A DNA stretch of 64,000 bases, taken from the NCBI GenBank assembly GCA_036005065.1, contig DASYQW010000050.1, positions 1 through 64,000 of the forward strand. Reading direction: 5' to 3'. The position numbers and the translations under genes are program-made. Below are positions 34,054-42,764 of the stretch, in pieces. Below the pieces are notes generated by a model. That model did no database searches and was not told where the DNA came from. It saw nothing but the letters and a program-made list of their open reading frames with translations. The stretch is from Candidatus Methylomirabilota bacterium (GTDB lineage: Bacteria; Methylomirabilota; Methylomirabilia; Rokubacteriales; DASRDR01). Each line of letters starts with the position of its first letter. Position 1 is the first letter of the stretch.

Positions 34054-35785
34054 TCAGTGGATCTCGGGCTCGGGGATCGGGGCCGTACCCTCCAGGAAGT
34101 CGAAGTCGCACCCCTTGTCGGCCTGGGTGACGTGACGGGTGAAGAGGGCCCCGTACCCGCGCGGGTACCGGGGCGCGGGCGCGATCCAGGCGGCCCGCCG
34201 GCGGTCCAGCTCGGCCTCGTCGACCTTCAGCGTGAGACGCCGGGCGGGGACGTCGAGTTCGATGAGGTCGCCGTCCCGCACGAGGGCGAGCGGGCCGCCC
34301 ACGAACGATTCGGGAGCGACGTGCAGCACGCAGGTGCCGTAGCTGGTGCCGCTCATGCGAGCGTCGGAGATCCGCACCATGTCCCGCCCGCCTTGCCGGA
34401 GCAGCTTGGCCGGAATCGGCAGCATGCCCCACTCCGGGAAGCCCGCCGAGGGGGCCCGCGTTGCGGAGGACCAGCACGGAATCGGCGTCGACCGGTAGCC
34501 GCTCGTCGTCGACCCGGTGCTCCATGTCGTTGTAATCCTCGAACACGACGGCCGGCCCGGTGTGGGTGAGGAACCGGGGGTCGCAGGCGCTGGTCTTGAT
34601 GACCGCGCCATCGGGGGCGAGGTTGCCGCGCAGCACGGCCAGCCCGCCGTCCGGCTTCAGCGCGCTCTTCGGTGAGCGGATCACGTCGGGGTCGACGACT
34701 TCTGCCCCCGCGATGCTCTCGCCGAGCGTCTGGCCGGTGACCGTCCGCTCCTCGAGATGAAGGTAGGGCGCCAGCTCGCCCAGCATCGCCCGGAGTCCGC
34801 CCGCGTAGTAGAAGTCCTCCATCAAGTAGGTGCCCGAGGGCCGCAGATTGCAGAGCAGCGGCGTCCGCCGCGAGATCTCGTCGAAGTCGTCCAGGGTGAG
34901 CGCCACCCCCGCCCGCCCGGCCATCGCGAGCAAGTGCACCACCGCGTTGGTGGAGCCCCCGAGCGCGATCAGAAGCGTGATGGCGTTCTCGAAGGCCCGC
35001 CGGGTGAGGAGCTCGCGCGGCCGGAGATCCTCCCACACCATCTCCACGATGCGGCGCCCGCAGGCGGCGGCCATCCGGCTGTGGGCGGCGTCGACGGCGG
35101 GGATGGACGACGACCCCGGCAACGCCAGGCCGAGGACCTCGACCAGGCTCATCATGGTGGCCGCCGTGCCCATGACCATGCAGGTTCCGGCCGACCGGGC
35201 GATGGCGCCCTCGATCTCCCGCCATTCACAGTCGGTGATGCGGCCGGCGCGGAGCTCGGCCCAGTACTTCCAGACGTCGCTGCCGCTGCCGAGGACCTGG
35301 TCGCGCCAATGGGCCTTCAGCATGGCCCCGGCCGGGAAGTAGATGGTCGGGAGATTCGCGCTGGTAGCCCCCATGATGACGCCCGGGGTGGTCTTGTCGC
35401 AGCCCCCCATCACCACGCAGCCGTCGACCGGATGGGAGCGCAAGATCTCCTCCGTCTCGAGCGCCAGGAGATTCCGGTACAGCATCGTTGTCGGCTTCTG
35501 GAAGATCTCCGACAGCGAGATTGCGGGCAGCTCGAGCGGGAAGCCTCCGGCCTGCCACACCCCCCGCTTGATCTCTTCGGACCGCTGGCGGAAGTGGCTG
35601 TGGCAGGGGTTGATGTCACTCCAGGTATTGATGACGGCGATCACCGGCTTATCGGCGTATTCCTCCCGCTCGTAGCCCATCTGCGCGTTCCGGGAGCGAT
35701 GGCCGAAAGCCCGCAGCGACTGGGCCCCGTACCACCGGTGGCTGCGCAGCTCGGCCGGCGTCTTGCGATTCGCGCGCTCCGGCAT
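34054..35785 (-). pseudogene. IlvD/Edd-family sugar-acid dehydratase with a frameshift
   Basis: From the ATG at 35785 (PERANRKTPAELRSHRWYG) the frame carries the family features: AFGHRSRNAQMG, NTWSDINPCHSHF, VVMGGCDKTTPG (an Fe-S cysteine), [14 protein letters not shown] and [12 protein letters not shown]. Near 34443-34450 the conserved GPKGGPG(M/F)PEW loop is shortened to GPLGG|FPEW and the frame changes; the last 130 codons (GMLPIPAKLL...RISDARMSGTSYGTCVLHV...) continue in the other frame to 34054. Intact it would be about 577 residues, like L-arabinonate or gluconate-type dehydratases. The missing bases could be a deletion or an assembly error. Confidence 0.88.
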
Positions 35786-35792
35786 GGCCGAC

Positions 35793-36731
35793 TCAGGCCA
35801 CGGCGGCCGCGCCGAGCGCCCGATCGGCCTCGAGCAGCGCGACGGCTGCCTGGCGGACGCGCTCGTGATGCTCGGCCTCGAGGTTCGACAGGAGCGGGAG
35901 AATCGGCCCCATGTCGGCGATGCCGGCGAGGGAGACCGCCTCGTGCAGGACGCGGATCGGGGAGTAGGCATCGCGGCAGTCCTCGAGCGGCAGGTACCGC
36001 GCCCGGATACGCGCGGCCGTCTCCCAGTCCTTGCGCTGGCAGGCTTCGAGCAGCCGCGTCGATCCTCGGGGCGCCACGCAGACGGAGCCGGAGGTGAATC
36101 CGTTCAGCCCGAAATCGCGCAGGTGCGCGACCGCGGGCCGCTCGCCGATGCCGCTGACGATGGAGCGGGGATCCATGAGGTCCGTGAGCCGTGTGAGGAA
36201 CGCGTCCTGGGCGGGATCCGACCGGACGATCGCATACTTGATCCCGGCCACCAGCCCGTCGTCGACGAGCATCTTCACCGCCTCGGGGGTCAGGTAGGCC
36301 TCGGCTTTGACGTAGACGATGATGGGCCGGGCGAGCGCCTCGGCCAGGCGCCGGAGACCCGTCGCCACGCCCGCCACCGTCGCCGGGAAGGTCAGGGGCA
36401 GGGCCATGGCGGTCGGGAAGCGCGACCCTCGCAGCAGCCGGGCCTGGTCGAGCATCTTGCCGAAGTCGGGCCCGACGGAGGGGATGATCCACGTGTCGGG
36501 CGCCGCCAGGCCGGTCAGCGCCTCCAGGATCTCGGCGTACTCGTAGAGCCCGATGTTGTAGAAGTTCGCGTTGCCTCCGTAGAGCAGGGTCGTCACCCCG
36601 CCGGCCTCGAGATGCCGGATGAGGGCGGCGTTGGCGGCGGGGTTGAACGACAGGTCGGCGTGACGGGCGAGCGGTGGCACCGCCATCACCGAGGCGGCCA
36701 GGTCATCACACGTGATCGATCGCGTCCTCAC
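35793..36731 (-). CDS. Dihydrodipicolinate synthase/N-acetylneuraminate lyase family aldolase
   Basis: 312 residues from GTG at 36731, behind AAGGAGGG. DapA-family barrel with GGVTTLLYGGNANFYNI (the usual GTTGE position is GGNAN here), an IIVYVKAEAYLTP strand, and the Schiff-base lysine in AGIKYAIVR near residue 167. Together with the dehydratase gene 7 bp downstream it suggests a 2-keto-3-deoxy sugar-acid route: dehydration of an aldonate, then aldol cleavage. The altered GGNAN loop means substrate may differ from known members. Confidence 0.8.
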   Translation of the reverse strand: MRTRSITCDDLAASVMAVPPLARHADLSFNPAANAALIRHLEAGGVTTLLYGGNANFYNIGLYEYAEILEALTGLAAPDTWIIPSVGPDFGKMLDQARLLRGSRFPTAMALPLTFPATVAGVATGLRRLAEALARPIIVYVKAEAYLTPEAVKMLVDDGLVAGIKYAIVRSDPAQDAFLTRLTDLMDPRSIVSGIGERPAVAHLRDFGLNGFTSGSVCVAPRGSTRLLEACQRKDWETAARIRARYLPLEDCRDAYSPIRVLHEAVSLAGIADMGPILPLLSNLEAEHHERVRQAAVALLEADRALGAAAVA

Positions 36732-36817
36732 GAATCCCTCCTTGGTTGGCCGGGAGTTTCACCCGGTCCGCCCGGGCCCCGCGCCGTGTCAGCACCGCGC
36801 TCGCGGCCTCGCGACCT

Positions 36818-36847
36818 AACGTACGGGCGGCCTCTCGACCGTGTCAA
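36818..36847 (-). promoter_or_regulatory. Promoter TTGACA-18-TACGTT
   Basis: On the minus strand, consensus -35 TTGACA (36847-36842) and -10 TACGTT (36823-36818), 86 bp before the aldolase start. It would drive the aldolase and dehydratase genes. Confidence 0.6.
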
Positions 36848-36938
36848 TCCCGTCCTGGCGGCGCGTGGCCGCCGATGTGCTCGCGATCACCGCATGACGG
36901 TGTGGGGGTCGTCGCGCCCTGGGCGCACGGCGCCGGGC

Positions 36939-36968
36939 TTGCCGACCGCGTCCCGGCTCGCTTACCCT
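36939..36968 (+). promoter_or_regulatory. Candidate promoter TTGCCG-18-TACCCT
   Basis: Boxes at 36939-36944 and 36963-36968 with 18 bp spacing lie just before the hydroxyisourate hydrolase start at 36985, leaving a very short leader. Confidence 0.4.
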
Positions 36969-36984
36969 GGTTCCGGCTTTGCAC

Positions 36985-37323
36985 ATGATCACCACTCACG
37001 TCCTGGACACGTCGCGCGGACGCCCGGCGGACGGCGTGCCGGTGCGGCTCGACGCCCGAGACACGGCCGGCGTGTGGCGCGAGGTGGCGCGCGGTGTCAC
37101 CGATGATGACGGCCGCTGCCGGGGGCTCGTGCCGGATGCATCGAAGCTGCTGCGCGGCGTCTATCGCCTCACGTTCGACGCCGGGCAGTATTTCGACCGC
37201 GCGCGTGTCCCGGCGTTCTATCCCGAAGTCACGGTCGTGTTCGAGATCCGGGATCCGGCCGAGCACCATCACGTGCCGCTGCTGCTCAGCCCGTACGGCT
37301 ACTCGACGTATCGCGGAAGCTGA
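36985..37323 (+). CDS. uraH: 5-hydroxyisourate hydrolase (transthyretin-like)
   Basis: 112 residues. The start ITTHVLDTSRGRPADGVPV holds the conserved His and the family motif, and it ends in the diagnostic YRGS tetrapeptide (YGYSTYRGS). The middle DAGQYFDRARVPAFYPEVTVVFEI is also typical. It hydrolyses 5-hydroxyisourate in uric acid breakdown. No uricase or OHCU decarboxylase is seen in the window, so it stands alone. Confidence 0.93.
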   Translation: MITTHVLDTSRGRPADGVPVRLDARDTAGVWREVARGVTDDDGRCRGLVPDASKLLRGVYRLTFDAGQYFDRARVPAFYPEVTVVFEIRDPAEHHHVPLLLSPYGYSTYRGS

Positions 37324-37386
37324 GGTGATGCTCACTTGGCGGTCGATCTCACGCCGTTCGGTGACGCGTGCATCCGATGTGCCACC

Positions 37387-37416
37387 TTGACCGCTTCCGG
37401 GCGGGGTTCCTATACT
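37387..37416 (+). promoter_or_regulatory. Promoter TTGACC-18-TATACT
   Basis: Strong boxes at 37387-37392 and 37411-37416, 54 bp before the ABC binding-protein gene. It is the clearest promoter of the window. Confidence 0.7.
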
Positions 37417-37469
37417 CGGAGCACCATCCCCGCCGAGACTCAGGGGCTCGACCCCCAGGAGGTTCGCCG

Positions 37470-38498
37470 ATGACCAGCCGCTGGCTCCAGTCCGTCCTGA
37501 CGACGACCGCCGTGGCCACCCTCGCCCTCGGCGCCAGCCTCACCGCACGAGCTCAGGGCGACGCGCTACGCGCGCCGCTCCCGGCGCCGGTCAAGGTGAA
37601 GCAGGGCATGCTGAACGTCCCGGCCCTCTCGCCCCTCTATCTCTTGCCCGACGAGGCGAAGAAATACAACATCCAGATCGAGACGATCATGTTCCAGCGC
37701 TTCGCCGATGAGCGGACGGCGCTCGCCTCGGGCGACCTCGACATCGCCGCGTTCGGGCCACAGGACATCTCGCTGGCCGCGAGCCAGGGGGTCAAGAGCC
37801 TGGTGGGGGTCGCGGGCGTCGGCTCGGGGAACGACTGCCTGATGATCCGCAAGGGCGAGGACATCAAGGCCTGGCCCGAGCTGTTGGGCAAAGGGATCGG
37901 CGTCGGCGCGGGCTCGATCTCATGGCTCAAGTTCACGGCCTCCGTGACCGAGAACGGCGTGGACTACCGGAAGCTCAAGATCGTCAACATCATGGGCGGC
38001 GGCGCGAGCTACCTCAAGGCGCTCCAGGCGAAGGAGATCGACATCGCCGTCGTCTGGCAGCCGTTCTGCGCCCAGGCGATCACCGAGGGCTGGGGGGCCT
38101 ACCCGACCATCAACCACAACAACTCCAAGACCGTCGGCGGCCAGCTCGGCGTCTTCGCCGTCAACCGGGCGTTCCTGGACAAGCACCCCGACGCCGTCCA
38201 GCGGATCGTGATCGCGTACGTCGACACCCTCAAGCTCGCCCAGGGGAACATGGGCAAGTGGGCCGAGATCTACGCGCAGAAAGCGGGGCTTCCCCTGCCG
38301 GTGGCCCAGGAGTCGATCCGGATCACCAAGCTCGACTCGACGCTTCCGCTCGAGACCATCAAGCGGATGACCCGGTTCCTCGCCGAGACCGGGATCGTCC
38401 AGAAGGACATCTCGGGCGAGATCGCCCAGTTCTACACGTACGACTTCCTGGCGAAGGCCACGGGGAAGAGCCCGACCGAACTGGGGCTCAACCAGTAG
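37470..38498 (+). CDS. NitT/TauT-type ABC transporter substrate-binding protein
   Basis: 342 residues from the ATG at 37470 with AGGAGG ahead. Signal peptide (LQSVLTTTAVATLALGASLTARA). Binding-fold features: VKQGMLNVPALSPLYLLPDEAKKYNI, ERTALASGDLDIAAFGPQDISLAASQGVKSLVGVAG, and VWQPFCAQAITEG near residue 195. Ligand unknown; sulfonates, nitriles or aromatic acids are usual for the class. First gene of a three-gene transporter operon. Confidence 0.9.
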   Translation: MTSRWLQSVLTTTAVATLALGASLTARAQGDALRAPLPAPVKVKQGMLNVPALSPLYLLPDEAKKYNIQIETIMFQRFADERTALASGDLDIAAFGPQDISLAASQGVKSLVGVAGVGSGNDCLMIRKGEDIKAWPELLGKGIGVGAGSISWLKFTASVTENGVDYRKLKIVNIMGGGASYLKALQAKEIDIAVVWQPFCAQAITEGWGAYPTINHNNSKTVGGQLGVFAVNRAFLDKHPDAVQRIVIAYVDTLKLAQGNMGKWAEIYAQKAGLPLPVAQESIRITKLDSTLPLETIKRMTRFLAETGIVQKDISGEIAQFYTYDFLAKATGKSPTELGLNQ

Positions 38499-38525
38499 GC
38501 CCGAGGCGAGCCCGGGCGGACATCG

Positions 38526-39395
38526 TTGGACGCGGCCACCCGAGCCGTTCCACGCCCCGACGTCGCCCCGCCCGCGCGCCCGGCGCCCGCGCCGGAGGGC
38601 CGCCGGCTGGGGCGGGTCGTCCTGGCCGGGCTCCTCCCGGCCGCGTTCATCGCGCTGTGGGCCGCGTCGGTCCGGTACCACTGGGTTCCGGAGGGGATCG
38701 TGCCGTCCCCATACCAGGTCGTCCGGTCGTGGCACGTCTGGATCGTCGGCGCCAGTGGCTTCACGCTCTCGCCCTACTCCGGGACCTGGCTCGACACCGT
38801 GCTCTTCTCGGGGCGCCGCGTCATCCAGGGCTTCGGCCTCGCCGCGGCCGTCGGGATCCCCCTCGGCATCCTCATCGGGTGGAACCGGCTCGTGCGGAAC
38901 GTCGTGGACCCGTCGATCCAGATGCTGCGCCCGATCCCGATCACCGCGTGGCTCCCCTTCTCCATCGCGGTCTTCGGCATCTACGACGCCTCGGCGCTCT
39001 TCCTGATCGGGCTCGGCGCGTTCTACCCGATCGTGGTGAACACGACCCACGGCGTCCGGGACACGAGCCGCCTCCTGATCCGCGCGGCCCAGATGCTCGG
39101 CGCCGGCGAGGCGACGATCCTCTTCAAGGTCGTGTTCCCCTCGGCCTTGCCCGCGATCTTCACCGGGCTCCGGCTCGGCGTCGGGATCGCGTGGACCGCG
39201 GTGATCGTGGCCGAGATCGTGGCGGTCAAGTCCGGGCTGGGGTACGTCCTGTGGGACGCCTACTACGTGAGCCGCATGGACATCTGCGTGGCGGCGATGA
39301 TCAGCGTCGGGATCCTCGGGTTCCTGTCGGACCGGATCATCTCCGCCGTCGCCCGCCGCCTCCTGCGGTGGCGGGCCCTCGAAGCGCACACCTGA
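38526..39395 (+). CDS. NitT/TauT-type ABC transporter permease
   Basis: 289 residues from a TTG start; a proline/alanine-rich cytoplasmic leader of about 30 residues precedes the membrane part. Six helices, with GIPLGILIGWNRLVRNVVDPSIQMLRPIPITAWLPF and the EAA-type loop RAAQMLGAGEATILFKVVFPSALPAIFTGLRLG near residues 185-220. Works with the neighbouring genes as a homodimeric channel. Confidence 0.9.
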   Translation: MDAATRAVPRPDVAPPARPAPAPEGRRLGRVVLAGLLPAAFIALWAASVRYHWVPEGIVPSPYQVVRSWHVWIVGASGFTLSPYSGTWLDTVLFSGRRVIQGFGLAAAVGIPLGILIGWNRLVRNVVDPSIQMLRPIPITAWLPFSIAVFGIYDASALFLIGLGAFYPIVVNTTHGVRDTSRLLIRAAQMLGAGEATILFKVVFPSALPAIFTGLRLGVGIAWTAVIVAEIVAVKSGLGYVLWDAYYVSRMDICVAAMISVGILGFLSDRIISAVARRLLRWRALEAHT

Positions 39396-39399
39396 CCCC

Positions 39400-40185
39400 G
39401 TGGCTCAACAGGCGAAGGTCGTCCTCGAAGACGTCGCGAAGGAGTTCGCCACCGGCCGCCAGCCGGTCGTCGCGGTCGACGGGATCACCCTGACGATCCA
39501 CGACCAGGAGTTCGCCTGCCTCCTCGGGCCCTCCGGCTGCGGCAAGTCCACCGTCCTCAACCTGGTCGCTGGCTTCGAGCGCCCGACGCGTGGGCGGGTC
39601 GCGGTCGGCGGCGTGTCGGTCACGCGGCCGGGGCCCGACCGCGCCGTGGTCTTCCAGGAGCCCGCGCTGTTCCCGTGGCTGTCGGTGCTCGACAACATCA
39701 CCTTCGGGCCCAAGACCCAGGGGCAAGCCGCGGAGCTCTACCAGCCGCTCGCCCGCCAGTACGTCGACCTCGTCGGTCTCACCGGCTTCGAGGGTCGTTA
39801 CCCGGCCGAGCTGTCCGGCGGCATGAAGCAACGGGTCGGGATCGCCCGGGTGCTCGTGCTCCGTCCGGCGGTGCTCTTGATGGACGAGCCCTTCGGCGCG
39901 CTCGACGCCCAGACGCGGAGCCTCATGCAGGAGCTGCTCCTCCGGGTCTGGGAGCAGGCGCACCAGACCGTGCTCTTCATCACCCACGACGTGGAGGAGG
40001 CGCTCCTCCTCGCCGACACGGTCTACGTCATGACGGCCCGCCCGGGGCGGGTCAAGCGACGGCTCCGGGTGGACCTGCCGCGCCCGCGGACCCTCGAGGA
40101 GACGACGTCGGCGACGTTCAACGCGCTGAAGCGCGAGGTCCTGGCCTTGATCCGCGAGGAAAGTCTCAAGGCCGCCCGCGCCTGA
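39400..40185 (+). CDS. NitT/TauT-type ABC transporter ATP-binding protein
   Basis: 261 residues from GTG. Walker A GPSGCGKST at about residues 43-51, Q-loop FQEPALFPW, signature LSGGMKQRVGIARVL, Walker B LLMDEPFGALD, switch ITHDVEEA. Four bases after the permease gene. Ends the operon begun at 37470; convergent to the toxin-antitoxin pair. Confidence 0.93.
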   Translation: MAQQAKVVLEDVAKEFATGRQPVVAVDGITLTIHDQEFACLLGPSGCGKSTVLNLVAGFERPTRGRVAVGGVSVTRPGPDRAVVFQEPALFPWLSVLDNITFGPKTQGQAAELYQPLARQYVDLVGLTGFEGRYPAELSGGMKQRVGIARVLVLRPAVLLMDEPFGALDAQTRSLMQELLLRVWEQAHQTVLFITHDVEEALLLADTVYVMTARPGRVKRRLRVDLPRPRTLEETTSATFNALKREVLALIREESLKAARA

Positions 40186-40205
40186 CGCGGGCCACCCGCA
40201 CCCGC

Positions 40206-40640
40206 TCACGTCACCAGAGGGTTGCGCACGGTCAGGTCCGGGAAGCGCCCGAAATCTCGGTCTGCGGTCCACAGCTCGCGCACCCCGTGGAGACGGCAGA
40301 GCGCGGCGACGCGGGCGTCGTGTACCTGGGCGCCGACCACGCGGCCGGTCTCGACCGCTACTCGGAGGGCAGGCCAGTACCGTTCGGCTTCGGCCAGCAG
40401 GACCAGGCTCGGGGCCTCGAGCCAGGCCTCGACTTGATCAAGCGCCGCGGCCAGAGGGCTCGGCGGGGCGAAGATCCTCGGGTGCGTCACGATGGCCAGG
40501 AACTCGTGCAGGCACGGCCACGGGATCGCCCAGGGGGCGCGTCCCTCGGCCAGCTCTGCCAGGCGGGTGTAGGCGGGCTCGTGCCAAGGCGAGTCCTCGC
40601 GGTGGGCGTAGACGAGAAGGTTCGTGTCGACGGCGATCAC
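40206..40640 (-). CDS. VapC-like PIN-domain toxin
   Basis: 144 residues. PIN-domain acids are in AVDTNLLVYAHRED (D5), CLHEFLAIVTHP (E), VHDARVAALC (D) and WTADRDFGRF (D), which should hold Mg for RNase action. The GTG start overlaps the antitoxin stop by 4 bp (GTGA), the usual coupling in vapBC operons. It probably cleaves a tRNA or rRNA site when the antitoxin is degraded. Confidence 0.88.
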   Translation of the reverse strand: MIAVDTNLLVYAHREDSPWHEPAYTRLAELAEGRAPWAIPWPCLHEFLAIVTHPRIFAPPSPLAAALDQVEAWLEAPSLVLLAEAERYWPALRVAVETGRVVGAQVHDARVAALCRLHGVRELWTADRDFGRFPDLTVRNPLVT

Positions 40641-40882
40641 GCCCCTCGGCCTTCGTAGGCCGTGTCACGCATGCGGCCCCAGGGCGCACCGACGAAGTCT
40701 GGCTGGAGCCCCTGACCCTTGAAGGTGGCCCTCCGCAGCCGGAAGTCGGCGGCCCCCTTACGCTCGGCAAGCAGCCGGCGCAGGCCTTCCTCCACCAGCG
40801 CCCTGACGGTCGTGCCCTCCCGGGCGGCCAACCGCCGTGCCTCCTCGAGGAGCGAGTCGGGAATCTCCACGGTTGTCTTCAT
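40637..40882 (-). CDS. VapB-like antitoxin
   Basis: 81 residues. An N-terminal ribbon-helix-helix start (MKTTVEIPDSLLEEARRLAAREGTTVRALVEEGLRRLLAE) is followed by an arginine- and aromatic-containing tail that would bind the toxin (FKGQGLQPDFVGAPW). It should repress its own promoter. Partner of the gene at 40206. Confidence 0.85.
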   Translation of the reverse strand: MKTTVEIPDSLLEEARRLAAREGTTVRALVEEGLRRLLAERKGAADFRLRRATFKGQGLQPDFVGAPWGRMRDTAYEGRGA

Positions 40883-40889
40883 ATGGGTA

Positions 40890-40919
40890 GATGTATCATG
40901 AGAGACGGCTAGATGTCAA
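40890..40919 (-). promoter_or_regulatory. vapBC promoter TTGACA-18-TACATC with TAGATGT repeats
   Basis: On the minus strand, TTGACA (40919-40914) and TACATC (40895-40890) with 18 bp spacing end 7 bp before the antitoxin ATG, so the transcript is nearly leaderless. On the plus strand TAGATGT occurs twice, 21 bp apart (about two helical turns), covering both boxes; these are good candidates for ribbon-helix-helix operator half-sites. Confidence 0.65.
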
Positions 40920-40966
40920 CCCCGTGAGACAGCCGTCTGACGCGCCGAGGGTCGACCCAGGGCGTC

Positions 40967-41746
40967 TCAGCCCCGCTCGCGGGTCCAGAACCCGTCCGGG
41001 TCGAAGCGGCGGATAACCGCCAGCTCCTCGGCCGTCGGGGCCGGCGTCTCGGTCACCGGGGGCGCGCAGGCCAGCGACCAGCCGGTCTGGGCCCGGACCT
41101 GGGCCACGGTCACGCCCGGATGGGTGCTGGCCAGGGCCATCTCCCGCGTCGCCGGATCGAACCGGAAGACGCCGAGCGTCGTGATCACGGCCGCCGGCCC
41201 TCCGCCGGGCAGCCCGACCCGCCCCCGCCAGTCGCCGCCCTCGCCGAACCCGGGCGAGGTGACATAATCCACGCGCTCGACGAAGCGCCGCCGCTGGTGG
41301 GTCATGATGATGACGTGGCGCCGCGCGAGGCACGCGATGTCCCCGCCCCCGCCCGACCCCGGCAGGCGCGTCAGGCGATCCGGTGGCCCCACGTAGCCGG
41401 TGTTCAGGTTGCCGAAGCGATCGATCTGGGCGCCGCCGATGAAGCCGAGATCGACGCGCCCGGCCTGGAGGAGCCCCATGATGTCCCGCATCTCGGTGCA
41501 CCAGAGGGCGCCGGCGACGTTGGGGCCGTCCGAGATCGTCACCACGAAGTCGCGGGCCGGGCTGTCGCGGACGACGCCGTTCTCGAAGAGGCCGATCGCG
41601 GAGGGCGCGTGGGTCGAGCGCGCCAGGCAGAAGGCGAGGATCGGCAGCCGCATCCCGACGAAGACCACCTCGCCGTCGTGGATCTCCCGGGCGGCGACGG
41701 CGACCATCAGCTCGCCGGGCGTGTAGTGGAGCGCCTCAGAACCCAT
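40967..41746 (-). CDS. CoA-transferase, beta subunit (glutaconate CoA-transferase/IpdB-like)
   Basis: 259 residues from ATG at 41746, overlapping the alpha-subunit stop by 11 bp. Contains YTPGELMVAVAAREIHDGEVVFVGMRLP at the start, DLGFIGGAQIDRFGNLNTGYVG and GSGGGGDIACLARRHVIIM, all typical of the B subunits of family I CoA-transferases and of IpdB-type ring hydrolases. The catalytic Glu of true CoA-transferases is not obvious, so a hydrolase role like IpdAB is an alternative. Confidence 0.82.
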   Translation of the reverse strand: MGSEALHYTPGELMVAVAAREIHDGEVVFVGMRLPILAFCLARSTHAPSAIGLFENGVVRDSPARDFVVTISDGPNVAGALWCTEMRDIMGLLQAGRVDLGFIGGAQIDRFGNLNTGYVGPPDRLTRLPGSGGGGDIACLARRHVIIMTHQRRRFVERVDYVTSPGFGEGGDWRGRVGLPGGGPAAVITTLGVFRFDPATREMALASTHPGVTVAQVRAQTGWSLACAPPVTETPAPTAEELAVIRRFDPDGFWTRERG

Positions 41747-42650
41747 AGTCCACGGGAGCCGCGAGCTGAGAGGTCTTCGGGCGCAGGGCCCCGAGCCGCG
41801 CCGGCCCGAGCTTCGCCAGGTAGCCCGCGTGATCGCCGACATCCACCACCCACTCGTGGAGCCAGGCCCGCGTGCCGTCGAGAGTCGCCGAGCGCCCGTG
41901 GTAGTCGGTATAGACGGCGTGGTCGCGGTTGTAGTGGCCCTGGACCGGCGAGGGGTGCGCGCCCCAGGGCAGATGTACCACCGCGCTCACCAGGAACCCC
42001 GGCACCAGCGTGCGGTTGGGATCGCTGCGGATCACCTCGGGCGGAACCAGCTCCTCGCAGATCACGACGACGGCCCGGCTCGCCTTGGCCGCCGCCGCCG
42101 TGACGCCGGAAGCGCCCCAGGCGTGGCAGCTCCCGTCGGCGTCGGCGCGCTGGACGTGGAGGATCGCCACGTCCGGCACCAGCGCCGGCACCAGGACGAG
42201 GGGCTGGCCGGTGAACGGGCAGGGCAGCTGGCGGAGGCGCGCGTTCCTGGCGAGGATGTCCGTGCCGAGCAGGGTGCGGGTCGGCACGTACGGCACCCCC
42301 AGGGCGGCGGCCTCGAGCGAGAGCGCCAGGGTGAAGTTCGAGTGGTCTTCGACGTCGATCGGGTGCGGGATGCCCTGTTCAACCGCCCGCCGGAAGCCGT
42401 AACCCGACCCGTGCTGGACGTTGCCGACCCACGAGGCCACCACGCGGCGAGCGCAGCCGGCGGCGATGAGCTGATCGAAGCAGACGTCCGAGATGGGGCC
42501 GATCAGCGTGAGATCCCGCCGGCGCTGGCGGATCAGCTCGTGCGCCGCCGCGAACGGGATGAGCGCTTCGAGGGCGGTTCCGAGCACGATGGCGGCGCCG
42601 TCCGGCACGTGGCGCGCCATCGCATCACGGAGGGGGACGACCTTGCTCAC
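41736..42650 (-). CDS. CoA-transferase, alpha subunit (glutaconate CoA-transferase/IpdA-like)
   Basis: 304 residues. Features SKVVPLRDAMARHVPDGAAIVLGTALEALIPFAAAHELIRQ, RDLTLIGPISDVCFDQLIAAGCARRVV and HVQRADADGSCHAWGASG. Pairs with the downstream beta subunit. Transcribed divergently from a TetR regulator, whose operator palindrome lies between them, so it may belong to the same regulon as the LivHMGF and ligase genes. Confidence 0.85.
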   Translation of the reverse strand: MSKVVPLRDAMARHVPDGAAIVLGTALEALIPFAAAHELIRQRRRDLTLIGPISDVCFDQLIAAGCARRVVASWVGNVQHGSGYGFRRAVEQGIPHPIDVEDHSNFTLALSLEAAALGVPYVPTRTLLGTDILARNARLRQLPCPFTGQPLVLVPALVPDVAILHVQRADADGSCHAWGASGVTAAAAKASRAVVVICEELVPPEVIRSDPNRTLVPGFLVSAVVHLPWGAHPSPVQGHYNRDHAVYTDYHGRSATLDGTRAWLHEWVVDVGDHAGYLAKLGPARLGALRPKTSQLAAPVDYGF

Positions 42651-42703
42651 GTCAGGATTCTACCGCGGCTCGCCGAGTCGCCGGCGGCGGCCGCGCCCGG
42701 GGC

Positions 42704-42733
42704 TTGACCGGGCGGCCGTTCTCGCGCTAGAAG
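42704..42733 (+). promoter_or_regulatory. Promoter TTGACC-18-TAGAAG for the TetR operon
   Basis: Boxes at 42704-42709 and 42728-42733 with an 18 bp spacer. The operator palindrome follows 4 bp downstream, where a bound repressor would block clearance. Confidence 0.55.
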
Positions 42734-42737
42734 GAAC

Positions 42738-42755
42738 CTACCGAACGTTTGGTAG
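42738..42755 (+). promoter_or_regulatory. 18-bp palindromic operator CTACCGAACGTTTGGTAG
   Basis: The two 9-bp halves are exact inverted repeats except one pair (G at 42743 against T at 42750). The ACCGAACGTTYGGT core resembles known TetR/FadR-type operators. It lies 9 bp before the TetR start codon, so autoregulation is very likely. Confidence 0.75.
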
Positions 42756-42764
42756 AGAGAGCCC

